The translations under genes were made by a program, and so were the position numbers. A stretch of 64,000 bases of DNA from Hydrogenovibrio sp. SC-1 (GTDB taxonomy: Bacteria; Pseudomonadota; Gammaproteobacteria; Thiomicrospirales; Thiomicrospiraceae), in contig NZ_PKGB01000005.1 in assembly GCF_002848135.1 (NCBI RefSeq), positions 1 to 64,000 on the forward strand, written 5' to 3'. Shown here in pieces: positions 17,772 through 27,687 of the stretch (positions are counted from its first letter, which is position 1; the number at the start of each line of letters is the position of its first letter). The notes under the pieces are model-generated. The model did not search any database. It was not told the origin of the DNA and worked only from the letters and a program-made list of their open reading frames with translations.

Positions 17772-17800
17772 TGGACAAGTGTGACTGTATCAAGTAGAAT
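17772..17800 (+). promoter_or_regulatory. Sigma-70-type promoter for carA
   Basis: TGGACA (17772-17777), 17-base spacer, TAGAAT (17795-17800). Transcription would start near 17807 and give a leader of about 160 bases before carA. Confidence 0.6.
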
Positions 17801-17817
17801 TCACCTAATATTAATTT

Positions 17818-17919
17818 ATGACTTTTTTATTGGGGTCGGGTACAGAAATGACGGTGAAAAATCGCTAATTTCTATCAAACGGAGTGAATTCCTATCAGGG
17901 GGTTGGCTCCGTTTTTTTA
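17818..17919 (+). promoter_or_regulatory. Candidate attenuator in the carA leader (leader ORF plus terminator)
   Basis: A 16-codon ORF (17818-17868, reading MTFLLGSGTEMTVKNR, no clear ribosome site) ends nine bases before an intrinsic terminator: AAACGGAG (17877-17884), 22-base loop, CTCCGTTT, with seven Ts. A near-identical 11-base direct repeat, AATT[T/C]CTATCA, occurs at 17867 and 17887. No clear antiterminator was found by eye. The arrangement between promoter and gene suggests conditional termination, perhaps by pyrimidine or arginine status; that is inference. Confidence 0.5.
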
Positions 17920-17967
17920 TATACGGCTTTTAAAAGTTTTAGCACATTGGGTGGGCGGATCAAATAC

Positions 17968-19104
17968 ATGACACAAACAGCGTTATTGGCTTTAGAAGAT
18001 GGGACTCTTTTTTGGGGGCTCTCACTAGGTATTGAGGGTGAGGCAGTTGGCGAAGTGGTTTTTAATACTTCGTTAACTGGGTATCAGGAAATATTAACCG
18101 ATCCTTCTTACTATAAACAATTGGTCACCTTGACCTATCCGCATATCGGTAATGTCGGTGTTAATGAAGAGGATGCTGAGTCTGCATCAATTATGGCGCA
18201 AGGATTGATTGTTAAAGATTGTCCAACGGTCATGAGTAACTTTCGAGCACAAAAATCATTGCCGGAATACCTGATTGAACAAAATATGGTGGCAATTTCT
18301 GATATAGATACGCGTAAATTGACACGTATTTTGCGCGATAAAGGTGCCCAGTCCGGCGTGATCATCGCGGGAGACAATATTGATGCTGAAGCCGCCGTAG
18401 CAAAAGCAAAAGCCTTTGCCGGTTTGAAAGGTATGGATTTAGCCAAAGAAGTGACGACTGCTCAAACCTATGTTTGGACAGAGGGTTCCTGGTCGTTAGA
18501 AAACGGCCATACCGATAAGTCGAATTCAGCGGTTTATCACGTGGTTGCTTACGATTATGGCGTGAAACGTAATATTCTACGGATGCTAGCAGATCGCGGT
18601 TGCAAGTTGACCGTCGTTCCGGCCCAAACGTCTGCAGCTGAAGTATTGGCAATGAACCCGGATGGCGTGTTTTTATCGAATGGCCCTGGCGACCCAGAAC
18701 CTTGTGATTATGCGATTGAAGCGATTCAAACACTTTTGGAAGCTGATATGCCGGTTTTCGGAATCTGTTTAGGCCACCAATTATTGGCGTTAGCTTCGGG
18801 TGCAAAAACCATCAAAATGAAGTTTGGTCATCATGGTGGAAACCACCCTGTAAAAGATCAGCAGTCTCAACGAGTTATGATTACTGCGCAAAATCACGGT
18901 TTTGCAGTGGATGGTGACAGTTTGCCAACCTGTTTAAAAGCGACGCATCATTCATTATTTGATGGGTCATTGCAAGGGATTGAACGGACAGACAAATCTG
19001 CCTTCAGTTTTCAAGGGCATCCAGAAGCGAGTCCTGGACCTCATGATGTCGCGCCGCTGTTTGACCAATTTATCGACAATATCAAAAAATCAAAACAAGT
19101 TTAA
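17968..19104 (+). CDS. carA: Carbamoyl-phosphate synthase small subunit (glutaminase)
   Basis: 378 residues from [17 protein letters not shown]; the longer frame from 17884 runs through the leader terminator and is rejected. The N-terminal small-subunit domain ([18 protein letters not shown]) leads to a class I glutamine amidotransferase with the nucleophile near C267 (GICLGHQ) and [11 protein letters not shown] holding the His/Glu of the triad. It supplies ammonia to CarB for arginine and pyrimidine synthesis. carB follows after 17 bases. Confidence 0.97.
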   Translation: MTQTALLALEDGTLFWGLSLGIEGEAVGEVVFNTSLTGYQEILTDPSYYKQLVTLTYPHIGNVGVNEEDAESASIMAQGLIVKDCPTVMSNFRAQKSLPEYLIEQNMVAISDIDTRKLTRILRDKGAQSGVIIAGDNIDAEAAVAKAKAFAGLKGMDLAKEVTTAQTYVWTEGSWSLENGHTDKSNSAVYHVVAYDYGVKRNILRMLADRGCKLTVVPAQTSAAEVLAMNPDGVFLSNGPGDPEPCDYAIEAIQTLLEADMPVFGICLGHQLLALASGAKTIKMKFGHHGGNHPVKDQQSQRVMITAQNHGFAVDGDSLPTCLKATHHSLFDGSLQGIERTDKSAFSFQGHPEASPGPHDVAPLFDQFIDNIKKSKQV

Positions 19105-19121
19105 GGAATAGGAAACGAAAA

Positions 19122-22100
19122 ATGCCAAAAAGAAGTGATTTAGAAAGTATTCTGATTATTGGTGCGGGTCCTATCATCATTGGTCAGGCTTGTGAGTTTG
19201 ATTATTCTGGTGTTCAAGCCTGTAAAGCATTAAGAGAAGAAGGTTATCGAGTGATTTTGGTTAACTCGAATCCGGCGACCATTATGACCGATCCTGAAAT
19301 GGCTGATGCAACCTATATCGAGCCGATTGAATGGAAAACGGTTCGGAATATCATCGCTAAGGAACGCCCAGATGCGATCTTGCCGACAATGGGTGGGCAA
19401 ACGGCCTTAAATTGCGCTTTAGATTTAGATAACAACGGTGTCTTGGCAGAATTTGGTGTGGAATTGATTGGTGCCAATGCCGATGCGATTGATAAAGCTG
19501 AAAACAGAGAGCGATTCCGTCAAGCGATGACCAAGATCGGTTTGGATATGCCGACTTCTGATGTTGCGCACAATATGGAAGAAGCTTGGGCGATTCAAGA
19601 AAAAGTGGGTTTCCCAACCATTATTCGACCTTCCTTTACATTAGGAGGTTCTGGTGGGGGTATCGCTTATAACCGATCAGAATTTGAACAGATTTGTAAG
19701 TTTGGTCTTGATCTTTCTCCAACTAAAGAGTTGCTGATTGAAGAATCTATCTTGGGCTGGAAAGAATATGAAATGGAAGTGGTGCGCGACAAAAATGATA
19801 ACGCCATCATTATCTGTTCGATTGAAAACTTGGATCCAATGGGTGTTCATACTGGCGACTCAATTACCGTTGCACCCGCTCAAACTCTAACGGATAAAGA
19901 ATATCAAATCATGCGAAATGCCTCTTTAGCGGTTTTGCGTGAAATTGGTGTGGAAACAGGTGGTTCGAATGTTCAGTTTTCTATTAACCCTGAAACGGGG
20001 CGGATGATTATTATTGAAATGAACCCTCGGGTTTCTCGCTCATCGGCTTTAGCGTCTAAGGCTACTGGCTTCCCGATAGCAAAAGTCGCTGCTAAGTTAG
20101 CGGTCGGTTATACCCTGGATGAATTGAGTAATGACATTACGGATGGTGCTACGCCAGCTTCATTTGAACCATCAATTGATTATGTTGTCACTAAAATACC
20201 TCGTTTCACCTTTGAAAAATTTGCACAAGCGGATAAACGCTTATCGACTCAAATGAAGTCGGTCGGTGAAGTGATGGCAATGGGACGTAATTTCCAAGAG
20301 TCACTTCAAAAGGCCATGCGTGGTTTAGAAACCGGTAAAACCGGGTTTGATGAAGTCATGTCATTGGCATCGATGGATGAAAAAGAGATCAAAGGGGTTT
20401 TACGCCAAGAGTTGCGTGCTCCTGGCCCAGACCGGTTGTGGTATGTGGGAGATGCTTTTCGAGCCGGTTGGTCATTAGAAACCGTACATGATATTTCCAA
20501 AATTGATCCTTGGTTCTTGTCGCAAATTAAACAGTTGATTGATATGGAAGATGATGTCAAACAACGTGGTTTAGATGCGTTGGATGAAGTATTATTGAGA
20601 TCGTTAAAACGCAAAGGCTTTTCGGATAATCGTATCGCCACCTTATTGGTTACTGATGCGGCCTTTATTCGTAAGTTCCGCCATACACTAAATATCCGTC
20701 CTGTTTATAAGCGTGTGGATACTTGTGCGGCTGAGTTTGAAACCTCGACGGCGTATATGTACTCAACTTATGAAGAGGAATGTGAAGCAAACCCAACAGA
20801 CCGTGAAAAGATCATGGTATTGGGTGGCGGACCAAACCGAATTGGTCAAGGGATAGAGTTCGACTATTGCTGTGTTCATGCAGCCATGGCCATGCGAGAA
20901 GATGGTTATGAAACCATTATGGTGAACTGTAATCCTGAAACCGTATCAACCGATTATGATACATCTGATCGCCTATATTTCGAGCCGCTAACGTTAGAAG
21001 ATGTGTTAGAAATTGTTGAAGTTGAGAAGCCTGCTGGTGTGATTGTTCAATATGGTGGACAAACTCCTTTAAAACTGGCTGAAGACCTTGAGGCCGCGGG
21101 TGTTCCTATTATTGGAACTTCTCCAGAGTCGATTGACTTAGCAGAGGATCGTGAGCGCTTTCAGCAGTTACTTCACACATTAGAATTGAAGCAACCACCA
21201 AATCGAACAGCGCGAAGCGAAGATCAGGCCTTGGCGCTAGCAAATGAGATTGGTTACCCATTAGTGGTTCGTCCATCTTATGTCCTGGGTGGCCGCGCAA
21301 TGGAAATTGTTTATAACGATAATGATTTGACACGTTATATGACCGAAGCTGTCAAGGTTTCAAACGATTCGCCTGTTCTATTGGATCGATTCTTAGATGA
21401 TGCCATCGAATTAGATGTAGATGCGGTCTGTGATGGTGACCAAGTTGTGATCGGTGGGGTCATGGAACATATTGAACAAGCGGGGATTCACTCTGGAGAT
21501 TCTGCTTGTTCTTTACCGCCTTATAGTATTCCAATGCATATTCAGGATGAAATTCGTAGTCAGGTAGAAAAAATGGCGATGGCTTTGGGTGTGGTTGGTT
21601 TGATGAATACGCAGTTTGCGGTGAAAGGCGAAGAAATTTATGTACTGGAAGTCAATCCACGTGCATCAAGAACGGTTCCGTTTGTTTCTAAGGCAATCGT
21701 TAATCCTTTAGCCAAAATTGCTGCCAGGTGCATGGTTGGGCAAAAGCTGGTAGACCAAGGTTTTACCAAGGAAGTTAAACCAACCTACTTCTCGGTTAAA
21801 GAAGCGGTATTCCCCTTTATTAAGTTCTTAGGCGTAGACCCCATTTTAGGGCCAGAAATGAAATCGACTGGTGAAGTGATGGGTGTGGGTGAAACCTTTG
21901 CGGAAGCCTATCAGAAAGCCCAATTAGCTAGCGGGACCGTATTGCCAACCTCTGGAAAAGCCTTTCTAAGTGTTCGACAAGCGGATCGTGTCAAAGTGAT
22001 CGGCTTGGCTGAAAAACTGATTGAAAAAGGATTTACCATCTTAGCAACCCGTGGAACGGCAAAATCGTTACAGGAAGCAAGCATTACCTGTGAGATTGTC

Positions 22101-22334
22101 AATAAAGTCACTGAGGGGCGTCCTAATATTGTGGATTCAATTGTTAATGAAGAGGTGGACTTGATTGTGAATACTTCTGATGGCTCTGTAAGTATTAAGG
22201 ATTCATCCAGTATTCGTCGTGAAGCATTAATGCATAAAATCTGTTATACCACAACGATGGCAGGCGCTTTGGCAATGGTTGCTTCAATGGACTATTTGGA
22301 TAACCAAAAAGTCACCAAGCTACAAATTAGTTAA
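19122..22334 (+). CDS. carB: Carbamoyl-phosphate synthase large subunit
   Basis: 1070 residues, normal length. Two homologous ATP-grasp halves: [30 protein letters not shown] marks the first and [23 protein letters not shown] the second. A C-terminal MGS-like allosteric domain follows (from about residue 930). It forms carbamoyl phosphate from bicarbonate, ammonia and two ATP. AAGGAATAGG precedes the start. Unlike some pseudomonads, no extra ORF separates it from carA. Confidence 0.98.
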   Translation: MPKRSDLESILIIGAGPIIIGQACEFDYSGVQACKALREEGYRVILVNSNPATIMTDPEMADATYIEPIEWKTVRNIIAKERPDAILPTMGGQTALNCALDLDNNGVLAEFGVELIGANADAIDKAENRERFRQAMTKIGLDMPTSDVAHNMEEAWAIQEKVGFPTIIRPSFTLGGSGGGIAYNRSEFEQICKFGLDLSPTKELLIEESILGWKEYEMEVVRDKNDNAIIICSIENLDPMGVHTGDSITVAPAQTLTDKEYQIMRNASLAVLREIGVETGGSNVQFSINPETGRMIIIEMNPRVSRSSALASKATGFPIAKVAAKLAVGYTLDELSNDITDGATPASFEPSIDYVVTKIPRFTFEKFAQADKRLSTQMKSVGEVMAMGRNFQESLQKAMRGLETGKTGFDEVMSLASMDEKEIKGVLRQELRAPGPDRLWYVGDAFRAGWSLETVHDISKIDPWFLSQIKQLIDMEDDVKQRGLDALDEVLLRSLKRKGFSDNRIATLLVTDAAFIRKFRHTLNIRPVYKRVDTCAAEFETSTAYMYSTYEEECEANPTDREKIMVLGGGPNRIGQGIEFDYCCVHAAMAMREDGYETIMVNCNPETVSTDYDTSDRLYFEPLTLEDVLEIVEVEKPAGVIVQYGGQTPLKLAEDLEAAGVPIIGTSPESIDLAEDRERFQQLLHTLELKQPPNRTARSEDQALALANEIGYPLVVRPSYVLGGRAMEIVYNDNDLTRYMTEAVKVSNDSPVLLDRFLDDAIELDVDAVCDGDQVVIGGVMEHIEQAGIHSGDSACSLPPYSIPMHIQDEIRSQVEKMAMALGVVGLMNTQFAVKGEEIYVLEVNPRASRTVPFVSKAIVNPLAKIAARCMVGQKLVDQGFTKEVKPTYFSVKEAVFPFIKFLGVDPILGPEMKSTGEVMGVGETFAEAYQKAQLASGTVLPTSGKAFLSVRQADRVKVIGLAEKLIEKGFTILATRGTAKSLQEASITCEIVNKVTEGRPNIVDSIVNEEVDLIVNTSDGSVSIKDSSSIRREALMHKICYTTTMAGALAMVASMDYLDNQKVTKLQIS

Positions 22335-22355
22335 TCGTTTATGATGTAAAGCAGG

Positions 22356-22389
22356 AGCGCTAAGGCGATGACGTCTTGGCGCTTTTTTG
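22356..22389 (+). terminator. Terminator after carB
   Basis: AGCGCTAAG / CTTGGCGCT stem (one T-G pair) with a loop of about ten bases, followed by TTTTTT. Lies between carB and greA, so greA may have its own promoter or depend on read-through. Confidence 0.8.
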
Positions 22390-22433
22390 TTTAGCTGTCT
22401 AAAAGGCGGTCGAAGAAAGAATGGAGCGAGAGT

Positions 22434-22910
22434 ATGCAAAGACATCCAATGACAAAAGAAGGTGCTGATCGCCTGAAACAAGAGTTACAGAACTTGAAAA
22501 CGGTTGAGCGTCCAGCGGTTTCAAAGGCAATTGCCGAAGCACGAGAGCATGGTGATCTAAAGGAAAATGCAGAATATCATGCCGCGCGTGAACAGCAAGG
22601 GCTGATGGAAGCCCGTATTAAACAAATCGAAGGTCTGTTAGGGAGCGTGCAAATTATTGATGTCACAAAATTATCACCCAATGGCAAAGTGGTGTTTGGG
22701 GCAACGGTGACCGTGTTGAATTTGGATAATGATGAAGAAGTCACTTATAAAATTGTCGGTGAGGAAGAGGCTGACATTAAGCACGGTAAAATTTCTGTGA
22801 ACTCACCGATTGCCAGAGCTTTGATTGCGAAAGAAGAAGGGGACGAAGTGGTCGTGAAAGCGCCCAGTGGTGATATTGATTACGAAATTGTCGAAATTCA
22901 ATATATTTAA
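22434..22910 (+). CDS. greA: Transcription elongation factor GreA
   Basis: 158 residues. The start [18 protein letters not shown] aligns with the E. coli start. The N-terminal coiled coil contains the acidic tip ([19 protein letters not shown]) that enters the RNA polymerase secondary channel and stimulates transcript cleavage; the C-terminal FKBP-like domain ends EIVEIQYI. Position after carAB is conserved. The stop overlaps the next start (TAATG). Confidence 0.97.
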   Translation: MQRHPMTKEGADRLKQELQNLKTVERPAVSKAIAEAREHGDLKENAEYHAAREQQGLMEARIKQIEGLLGSVQIIDVTKLSPNGKVVFGATVTVLNLDNDEEVTYKIVGEEEADIKHGKISVNSPIARALIAKEEGDEVVVKAPSGDIDYEIVEIQYI

Positions 22911-23359
22911 TGCCAAACCTACTCAGTCATTACTTAGCTGCCGGTTGGTTAACCCTGAATTGGGTTGTGGGTTATGGGGTTGCGCCCGTGCTGTTTTCAC
23001 AGTTGAATGCTCAGGTCGCGGGTTCGATCATGGCAATATTGCTATCAGCCACTTATTGGGCGGATTTGATTGTTTTAGTGTTGATGTTGGTTGTTATTCG
23101 TCAAACGGTTAAATGGTCAAAACGAGAGCGGTGGTTGCTGGTGGCCATGGTTGCTGTGGTAACCAACTTGACTTGGGTTTCGCCGCTCATGTCGGAGTTA
23201 AAACAAATACCAGAAACGGATGCGGCGGTATTTGGTTTAGGCTTTGCGGCCTGGCATGGCGTTTCGCAATTGATTTTTTTATGTGCTTGGTTGTCGGTTT
23301 TATTATGGGGTCTGCTAACCGTTCGAACAGGCTCTAAAGCGGTTTTGCACAATTCATAA
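22910..23359 (+). CDS. DUF4149-like four-helix membrane protein
   Basis: 149 residues with four hydrophobic segments (about 10-30, 45-65, 77-97, 122-145). The motif NWVVGYGVAPVLF and the C-terminal WHGVSQLIFL helix fit DUF4149/TMEM205-type proteins, unknown in function but commonly found next to greA in gammaproteobacteria. Translationally coupled to greA. The usual next genes (yhbY, rlmE, ftsH) are missing here. Confidence 0.7.
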   Translation: MPNLLSHYLAAGWLTLNWVVGYGVAPVLFSQLNAQVAGSIMAILLSATYWADLIVLVLMLVVIRQTVKWSKRERWLLVAMVAVVTNLTWVSPLMSELKQIPETDAAVFGLGFAAWHGVSQLIFLCAWLSVLLWGLLTVRTGSKAVLHNS

Positions 23360-23484
23360 ATAAACCTTATAGCCACTTCATTATTTTCTAATCTAAACAG
23401 CCGACTTTTTGGTTGCATTTTATTTTGAAAAAGCACAAAATGGTTCCGTTAAATAATTAAATCCTAATATGATGGAGCCATTAA

Positions 23485-23847
23485 ATGAAACAACCAACTT
23501 TAAAAGCACTTTTTGTCGCCTCGCTTGCTGCCTTTGCGTTCAATGCACAAGCTGAAACTTCAAAGTATGACTTGTGTGTGGCAGATGGTGATGCCATTGT
23601 AAAATTGGCAAATGAAAAGGGCAGTACTGCTGCAAAAGCCTATGAGCAAAAAACCACTGTTCTTGAATGTTATGGTGAACTCGATAAAATAGAAGCCAAG
23701 TATGGTGATAAAGTTATTGCTCGTAACCCTTCTTCAGTGATGACGCCCGAAGATCGTGCAAAATGGGCAAAATTATTTGATTCAATTGATGCAAAACAAT
23801 ATCGTGGTACGCCTTACATGCAAGCAAGCTATTACTTTACAAAGTAA
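23485..23847 (+). CDS. Small periplasmic protein with two cysteines, unrecognised
   Basis: 120 residues. Clear signal peptide (MKQPTLKALFVASLAAFAFNAQA) leaves a soluble mature part of about 97 residues with Cys in DLCVADGD and LECYGELD, likely disulphide-linked in the periplasm. No family recognised. GATGGAG ribosome site; own terminator follows, so it is probably monocistronic. Confidence 0.7.
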   Translation: MKQPTLKALFVASLAAFAFNAQAETSKYDLCVADGDAIVKLANEKGSTAAKAYEQKTTVLECYGELDKIEAKYGDKVIARNPSSVMTPEDRAKWAKLFDSIDAKQYRGTPYMQASYYFTK

Positions 23848-23867
23848 GCTTAGTTAGCTAAACGAGG

Positions 23868-23896
23868 AAACCGGCCAAAGCGCCGGTTTTTTTGTT
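23868..23896 (+). terminator. Terminator after the periplasmic protein gene
   Basis: AAACCGGC-N6-GCCGGTTT stem followed by further Ts; strong intrinsic terminator. Confidence 0.88.
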
Positions 23897-23933
23897 TTTA
23901 GGCGTGTGTATTTTAATAATGAATGGATAAGAA

Positions 23934-24749
23934 ATGCCCAGTTTATTTTCTAAAGCTTATGATTGTTTGATGGAACCTTGTTGTGATACTAAGTTACAAA
24001 AACTGGATCAACTACAACAAGACTGGGCCGATCGGGCTTTAGATTTATCTCCAACCGAGACCATTGAAAAAGTACTAGATGCCGGGCGGCCTGCAAAACC
24101 CGAATGGGTGTCGCTTAAATCGTTACCAAGACGCCGTCTAGGCTCTAAAGAAGGGCATGCAGCGTTAATGCACTCAATTATACATATTGAGTTTAATGCC
24201 ATTAATTTAGCTTTAGACGCACTTTATCGTTTTCAAGACATGCCAGAAGCCTATTATCATGATTGGCTTAATGTGGCTGCGGAAGAGGCTTATCATTTTC
24301 AAATGGTGCGCGAGCACTTGTTTCATTTGGGCTATGAGTATGGTGATTTTCCTGCTCATAATGGTTTGTGGGTCAGTACCGTTGAAACCGATCATGACCC
24401 CTTAGTGCGCATGGCTTTGGTTCCAAGAACACTGGAAGCCAGAGGGTTAGATGTGACGCCGGCAATGATTCATAAATTACGTGCGATCGGTGATAAGCGT
24501 GGCGTTGAGATTTTAAAAATTTTATTGCAGGATGAAATCGGTCATGTTGCCGTGGGTACGCGCTGGTTTCGTTATTTATGTGAGCAACGCCAACTGAATC
24601 CATTTAATACCTTTACCGAGGTTATCAAAACATTTTTCTATGGTAATTTGCGTGGGCCATTTAATTTTGACGCTCGGCAGAAAGCCGGTTTTTCTGAGGA
24701 TGAGATTGCTTGGTTAAAAACCATTGAACAAACGAGCATGAAGTCATGA
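23934..24749 (+). CDS. DUF455 ferritin-like protein
   Basis: 271 residues, helix-rich. Glu/His ligands of a ferritin-type di-metal site are visible: HIEFNAINLALD, AAEEAYHFQMVREHL and LQDEIGHVAVGTRWF. These are the conserved motifs of DUF455 (PF04305), a ferritin-like family without an established reaction; a redox or hydroxylase role on a metal centre is plausible. First of four tightly linked genes; its stop overlaps the next start (ATGA). Confidence 0.85.
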   Translation: MPSLFSKAYDCLMEPCCDTKLQKLDQLQQDWADRALDLSPTETIEKVLDAGRPAKPEWVSLKSLPRRRLGSKEGHAALMHSIIHIEFNAINLALDALYRFQDMPEAYYHDWLNVAAEEAYHFQMVREHLFHLGYEYGDFPAHNGLWVSTVETDHDPLVRMALVPRTLEARGLDVTPAMIHKLRAIGDKRGVEILKILLQDEIGHVAVGTRWFRYLCEQRQLNPFNTFTEVIKTFFYGNLRGPFNFDARQKAGFSEDEIAWLKTIEQTSMKS

Positions 24750-25402
24750 AACTGCCTGATAATCAACGGCAACGCATTATTACGCGTCATTTTCAAGCAA
24801 TTCAGGATCGGGGGTATGAACCGACTGCCTTGTTTTGGGAGAACCGTCAGGTTCAACAGTTACGGTTCAATGTACTATGGCAGTTGTTGTTTCAACATCC
24901 CCGCTTTCAGTCGCCCTTGACTGAACCGATTAATATTTTGGATGTCGGCTGTGGTTTTGGCGATTTCGCCGATTGGCTTTCTTCACACTTTCAAGCCTTT
25001 GATTATCTCGGTATCGATTTATCGCCCGATATGATTTTTGCTGCCCAGTGCCAGTATCCAAAGCGTCATTTTCAACAGGGCGAAATATTTGATTTTGATT
25101 GGGAAGAGAATCAATTTGATTTTGTGATTTGTTCAGGTGCGCTCAACGAAGTGGTTGAGCCAATGGAAACGCAAGGGCAATATGCGAAAGCCGTGATACA
25201 AAAGTTGGTTGAACTGGCAAAGTATGGGGTGAGTTTAAATCTATTAAATCAAAATCATGATTGGACAGCCAGTCGACCCGATTTACAAAGCTTTGATCCA
25301 GAACAAATGCGCCACTACTGTCAAACCTTAGTCTCTAATGTAGAGATGCGCGATGACTATTTAGCGAATGATTTCAGCCTCTATTTAGAGGTGAATGCAT
25401 GA
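24746..25402 (+). CDS. Class I SAM-dependent methyltransferase
   Basis: 218 residues. Motif I DVGCGFGDFADWL (about 69-81), an acidic motif II YLGIDLSPDMI and motif IV region FDFVICSGALNEV identify a Rossmann-fold methyltransferase. Substrate unknown; the tail lacks features of rRNA or ubiquinone methyltransferases that I can recognise. It overlaps both neighbours by four bases, which suggests a joint function with the DUF455 protein and the sugar kinase, or simple operon packing. Confidence 0.82.
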   Translation: MKLPDNQRQRIITRHFQAIQDRGYEPTALFWENRQVQQLRFNVLWQLLFQHPRFQSPLTEPINILDVGCGFGDFADWLSSHFQAFDYLGIDLSPDMIFAAQCQYPKRHFQQGEIFDFDWEENQFDFVICSGALNEVVEPMETQGQYAKAVIQKLVELAKYGVSLNLLNQNHDWTASRPDLQSFDPEQMRHYCQTLVSNVEMRDDYLANDFSLYLEVNA

Positions 25403-26298
25403 AAGTTGGCATTGATTTGGGTGGCACTAAAATTGAAGTGGCTGTCTTGGATGACGAGAATCAACTGGTGTTTCGACAACGAGTGGCAACCCCACAAGGA
25501 GATTATGAAGCGACCTGTGGTGCCATTGTTGGCTTGGTAAGGCAAGTTCAACAACAGTTTGGTCACTTTAGTGGCTTGGGGGTTGCGATTCCGGGTGCCA
25601 TCTCCAAGAAAACAGGACTCATAAAGAATGCCAATTCCACCTGTTTAATTGGACGCGATTTACAGGCAGATTTGCAGGCAGCTTTAAATATGAAAGTGGC
25701 TTTGGCGAATGATGCTAATTGTTTGGCTTTATCCGAAGCCAGTGATGGTGCCGCCGCTGGCGAGGATGTGGTTTTTGCGGTGATTGTGGGAACTGGGTGT
25801 GGTGGCGGTTTGGTCGTCAATGGTCAAGTCATTAATGGCATTAACGCGATTGCCGGAGAATGGGGGCATAATCCCATGCCTTGGTTGGATTCTGCCGAAA
25901 GGCATCCTGACTGCTATTGTGGCTTAAAAGGTTGTATCGAAACCTTTTTGTCAGGGCCGGCGTTATCGTCTCATTTTTTGGAGAAAACAGATCGTTGCGT
26001 GACGGCTAAACAATTGGCTGAGCAGGCTAAGCAGGGCGATGAAGCCGCTCAAGCTATGTTAGAAACCTATGCTAATTGGATGGCCAAGGCTCTGGCCAGC
26101 GTGATCAATGTGGTTGATCCAGATGTGATTGTTTTAGGCGGGGGACTTTCAAATATGGAATGGTTATATCAGAGAGTACCGCAAATTTGGCAGCAGTGGG
26201 TATTTAGTGATCAGGTCGAAACAAGGCTTGTGCCTGCAAAATGGGGCGATTCCAGTGGCGTCAGAGGGGCGGCTTGGTTGACGTCAAACCAGAGATAA
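25399..26298 (+). CDS. mak: ROK-family fructokinase (Mak-like)
   Basis: 299 residues. Phosphate motif GIDLGGTKIEVAVLDD at the N-terminus, VAIPGAIS..KNANST substrate loop, LANDANCLALSEA with the catalytic Asp, VIVGTGCGGG, and the ROK zinc site GHNPMPW...CYCGLKGCIET. The overall pattern is close to E. coli Mak (manno(fructo)kinase), which phosphorylates fructose. ROK kinases vary in sugar choice, so glucose or N-acetylglucosamine remain possible. Confidence 0.82.
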   Translation: MKVGIDLGGTKIEVAVLDDENQLVFRQRVATPQGDYEATCGAIVGLVRQVQQQFGHFSGLGVAIPGAISKKTGLIKNANSTCLIGRDLQADLQAALNMKVALANDANCLALSEASDGAAAGEDVVFAVIVGTGCGGGLVVNGQVINGINAIAGEWGHNPMPWLDSAERHPDCYCGLKGCIETFLSGPALSSHFLEKTDRCVTAKQLAEQAKQGDEAAQAMLETYANWMAKALASVINVVDPDVIVLGGGLSNMEWLYQRVPQIWQQWVFSDQVETRLVPAKWGDSSGVRGAAWLTSNQR

Positions 26299-26315
26299 TG
26301 GAACAGGAGAGAAAA

Positions 26316-26645
26316 ATGCAGACAATTGATTCAGTTGATGCCTGTGAAATTGAGGTACAAAAACAACCAGGCCTGGTTGTTTTATACGGCGGAAAGGACT
26401 GCCACGTTTGTCATGCGTTGAAGCCAAAGCTAGAAGCTGCGATTGCCGAGCAGTTTCCGTTGATGGAAATGCGCTATTTGGATTGTCATCAACCGGGTGC
26501 ATTATGTGCACAAAGCGGCGTGATGAGTTTGCCAACGGTACAGGTGTTTTTCAATGGTCAAAAAAGTTTTGAAGCCGTCAGAACCTTTAGTGTGACGTCC
26601 GTGCTTTCGGCGATAGAACGTCCCTACAAACTGTTATTTGATTGA
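26316..26645 (+). CDS. Thioredoxin-fold protein with CHVC active site
   Basis: 109 residues from MQTIDSVDACEIE (AGGAGAG upstream; longer starts overlap mak). CHVC follows LYGGKDCHVCH, and SLPTVQVFFNG supplies the cis-proline, so this is a redox-competent thioredoxin-like protein of the cytosol. A 24-bp perfect palindrome lies inside the gene (26360-26383), encoding Lys-Gln-Pro-Gly-Leu-Val-Val just before the active-site strand. Last gene of the DUF455 operon; converges on the SDR gene with a 13-base gap. Confidence 0.82.
   Translation: MQTIDSVDACEIEVQKQPGLVVLYGGKDCHVCHALKPKLEAAIAEQFPLMEMRYLDCHQPGALCAQSGVMSLPTVQVFFNGQKSFEAVRTFSVTSVLSAIERPYKLLFD
26360..26383. repeat. 24-bp perfect palindrome with CCAGGCCTGG core inside the thioredoxin-like gene (copy 7)
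   Basis: Core at 26367-26376, extended to AAAACAA...TTGTTTT on each side. As RNA it would be a GGCC-tetraloop hairpin ending in a U-run, i.e. terminator-like although inside a gene. Differs at only one base from the copy in cysS (63801-63824). Confidence 0.92.
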
Positions 26646-26658
26646 ATGAAATAGTCGT

Positions 26659-27519
26659 TTAGCGTTTGCCATTGCCGCCCGCTTTAATGAGCAGTTGGTC
26701 TAGCCAAAAGGTGGGCAATATCCGTTTCAGTAAGGCAAAAACCTTGGTTGGAACCGTGACGGGATAGCGTGCGCGCGGGCTTTTAGCGCTAAGAATTTTT
26801 TGCACGATGTCAGTGACCGCTTCAGGCCCTAATGTAAAGGGTGCGGTATCACCTTCGGTTTCAAGTCGTTGAATCATGGCTTGATATTGTTGTTGGTGGG
26901 CGCTGTTTTCTGTCACGATCCACTGTTGAAATTGGTGATAAGCATTGGCTCTAAATTTTGAACGGATCGGCCCGGGTTCAATCAAGCTGACCTGAATATT
27001 GGTTGATTTTAGTTCTAACCGAAGGGTGTCGGCTAGCCCCTCAATCGCAAATTTACTGGCATTATAGGCACCTCGATAAGGCATGGCTGCAAAGCCTAAA
27101 ATCGAGCTGTTATAAATGATCTTGCCAAACCCTTGGCGGCGCATTCTAGGCAAAATGAGATTGGTGACTTGTTGGGTGCCAAACACATTGGTTTCAAATT
27201 GATGTGTTAAGGCGTCACGAGACAAATCTTCAACCGCACCTGGCAATCCAAAAGCGGCATTATTAAATAAAACATCAATCTGTTTGAACTCATTTAAAAT
27301 GGTGGCCACGGCTTGTTCTATAGATTGGCTGTCGGCCAAATCCATGACCACGCTATAGAAGCCTTCGGCTTGTAAACGAGCGACATCATCTGGTCGGCGA
27401 CAGCAAGCAATCACTTGGTGGCCAAGCTGAGAGAGCGTTTTAGCCGCATCATAACCCATGCCGCTTGAGCACCCAGTAATCAATATTGTTTGAGCATTTT
27501 TCATATCATTGTTTGGCAT
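26659..27519 (-). CDS. Short-chain dehydrogenase/reductase
   Basis: 286 residues. Cofactor motif TGCSSGMG near the N-terminus, NNAAFG in the central sheet, and the catalytic Ser..Tyr-x3-Lys as NSSILGF and YRGAYNASK. Classical SDR of the type often annotated as retinol or 3-oxoacyl reductase-like; substrate unknown. The C-terminal hydrophobic stretch (TKVFALLKRILPTFWLDQLLI) could associate with membrane. Start chosen at MPNNDMKNAQ because AAGAAAT lies upstream; a start five codons later has no ribosome site. Confidence 0.85.
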   Translation of the reverse strand: MPNNDMKNAQTILITGCSSGMGYDAAKTLSQLGHQVIACCRRPDDVARLQAEGFYSVVMDLADSQSIEQAVATILNEFKQIDVLFNNAAFGLPGAVEDLSRDALTHQFETNVFGTQQVTNLILPRMRRQGFGKIIYNSSILGFAAMPYRGAYNASKFAIEGLADTLRLELKSTNIQVSLIEPGPIRSKFRANAYHQFQQWIVTENSAHQQQYQAMIQRLETEGDTAPFTLGPEAVTDIVQKILSAKSPRARYPVTVPTKVFALLKRILPTFWLDQLLIKAGGNGKR

Positions 27520-27687
27520 ATCGATTTCTTGATTGATTGGTTTGCGATTATCATAGTGGAAAATGCTTCTGTTTCATAGCAAACCCACATCGCAGTGCAA
27601 GCAATGTTTTGTGCAAAGTCATAGCAAATTCTTATATAATACTGGGCTAAATTTTAATTTTAAGCGTAACAGCGCAAAGCGAAAGAG

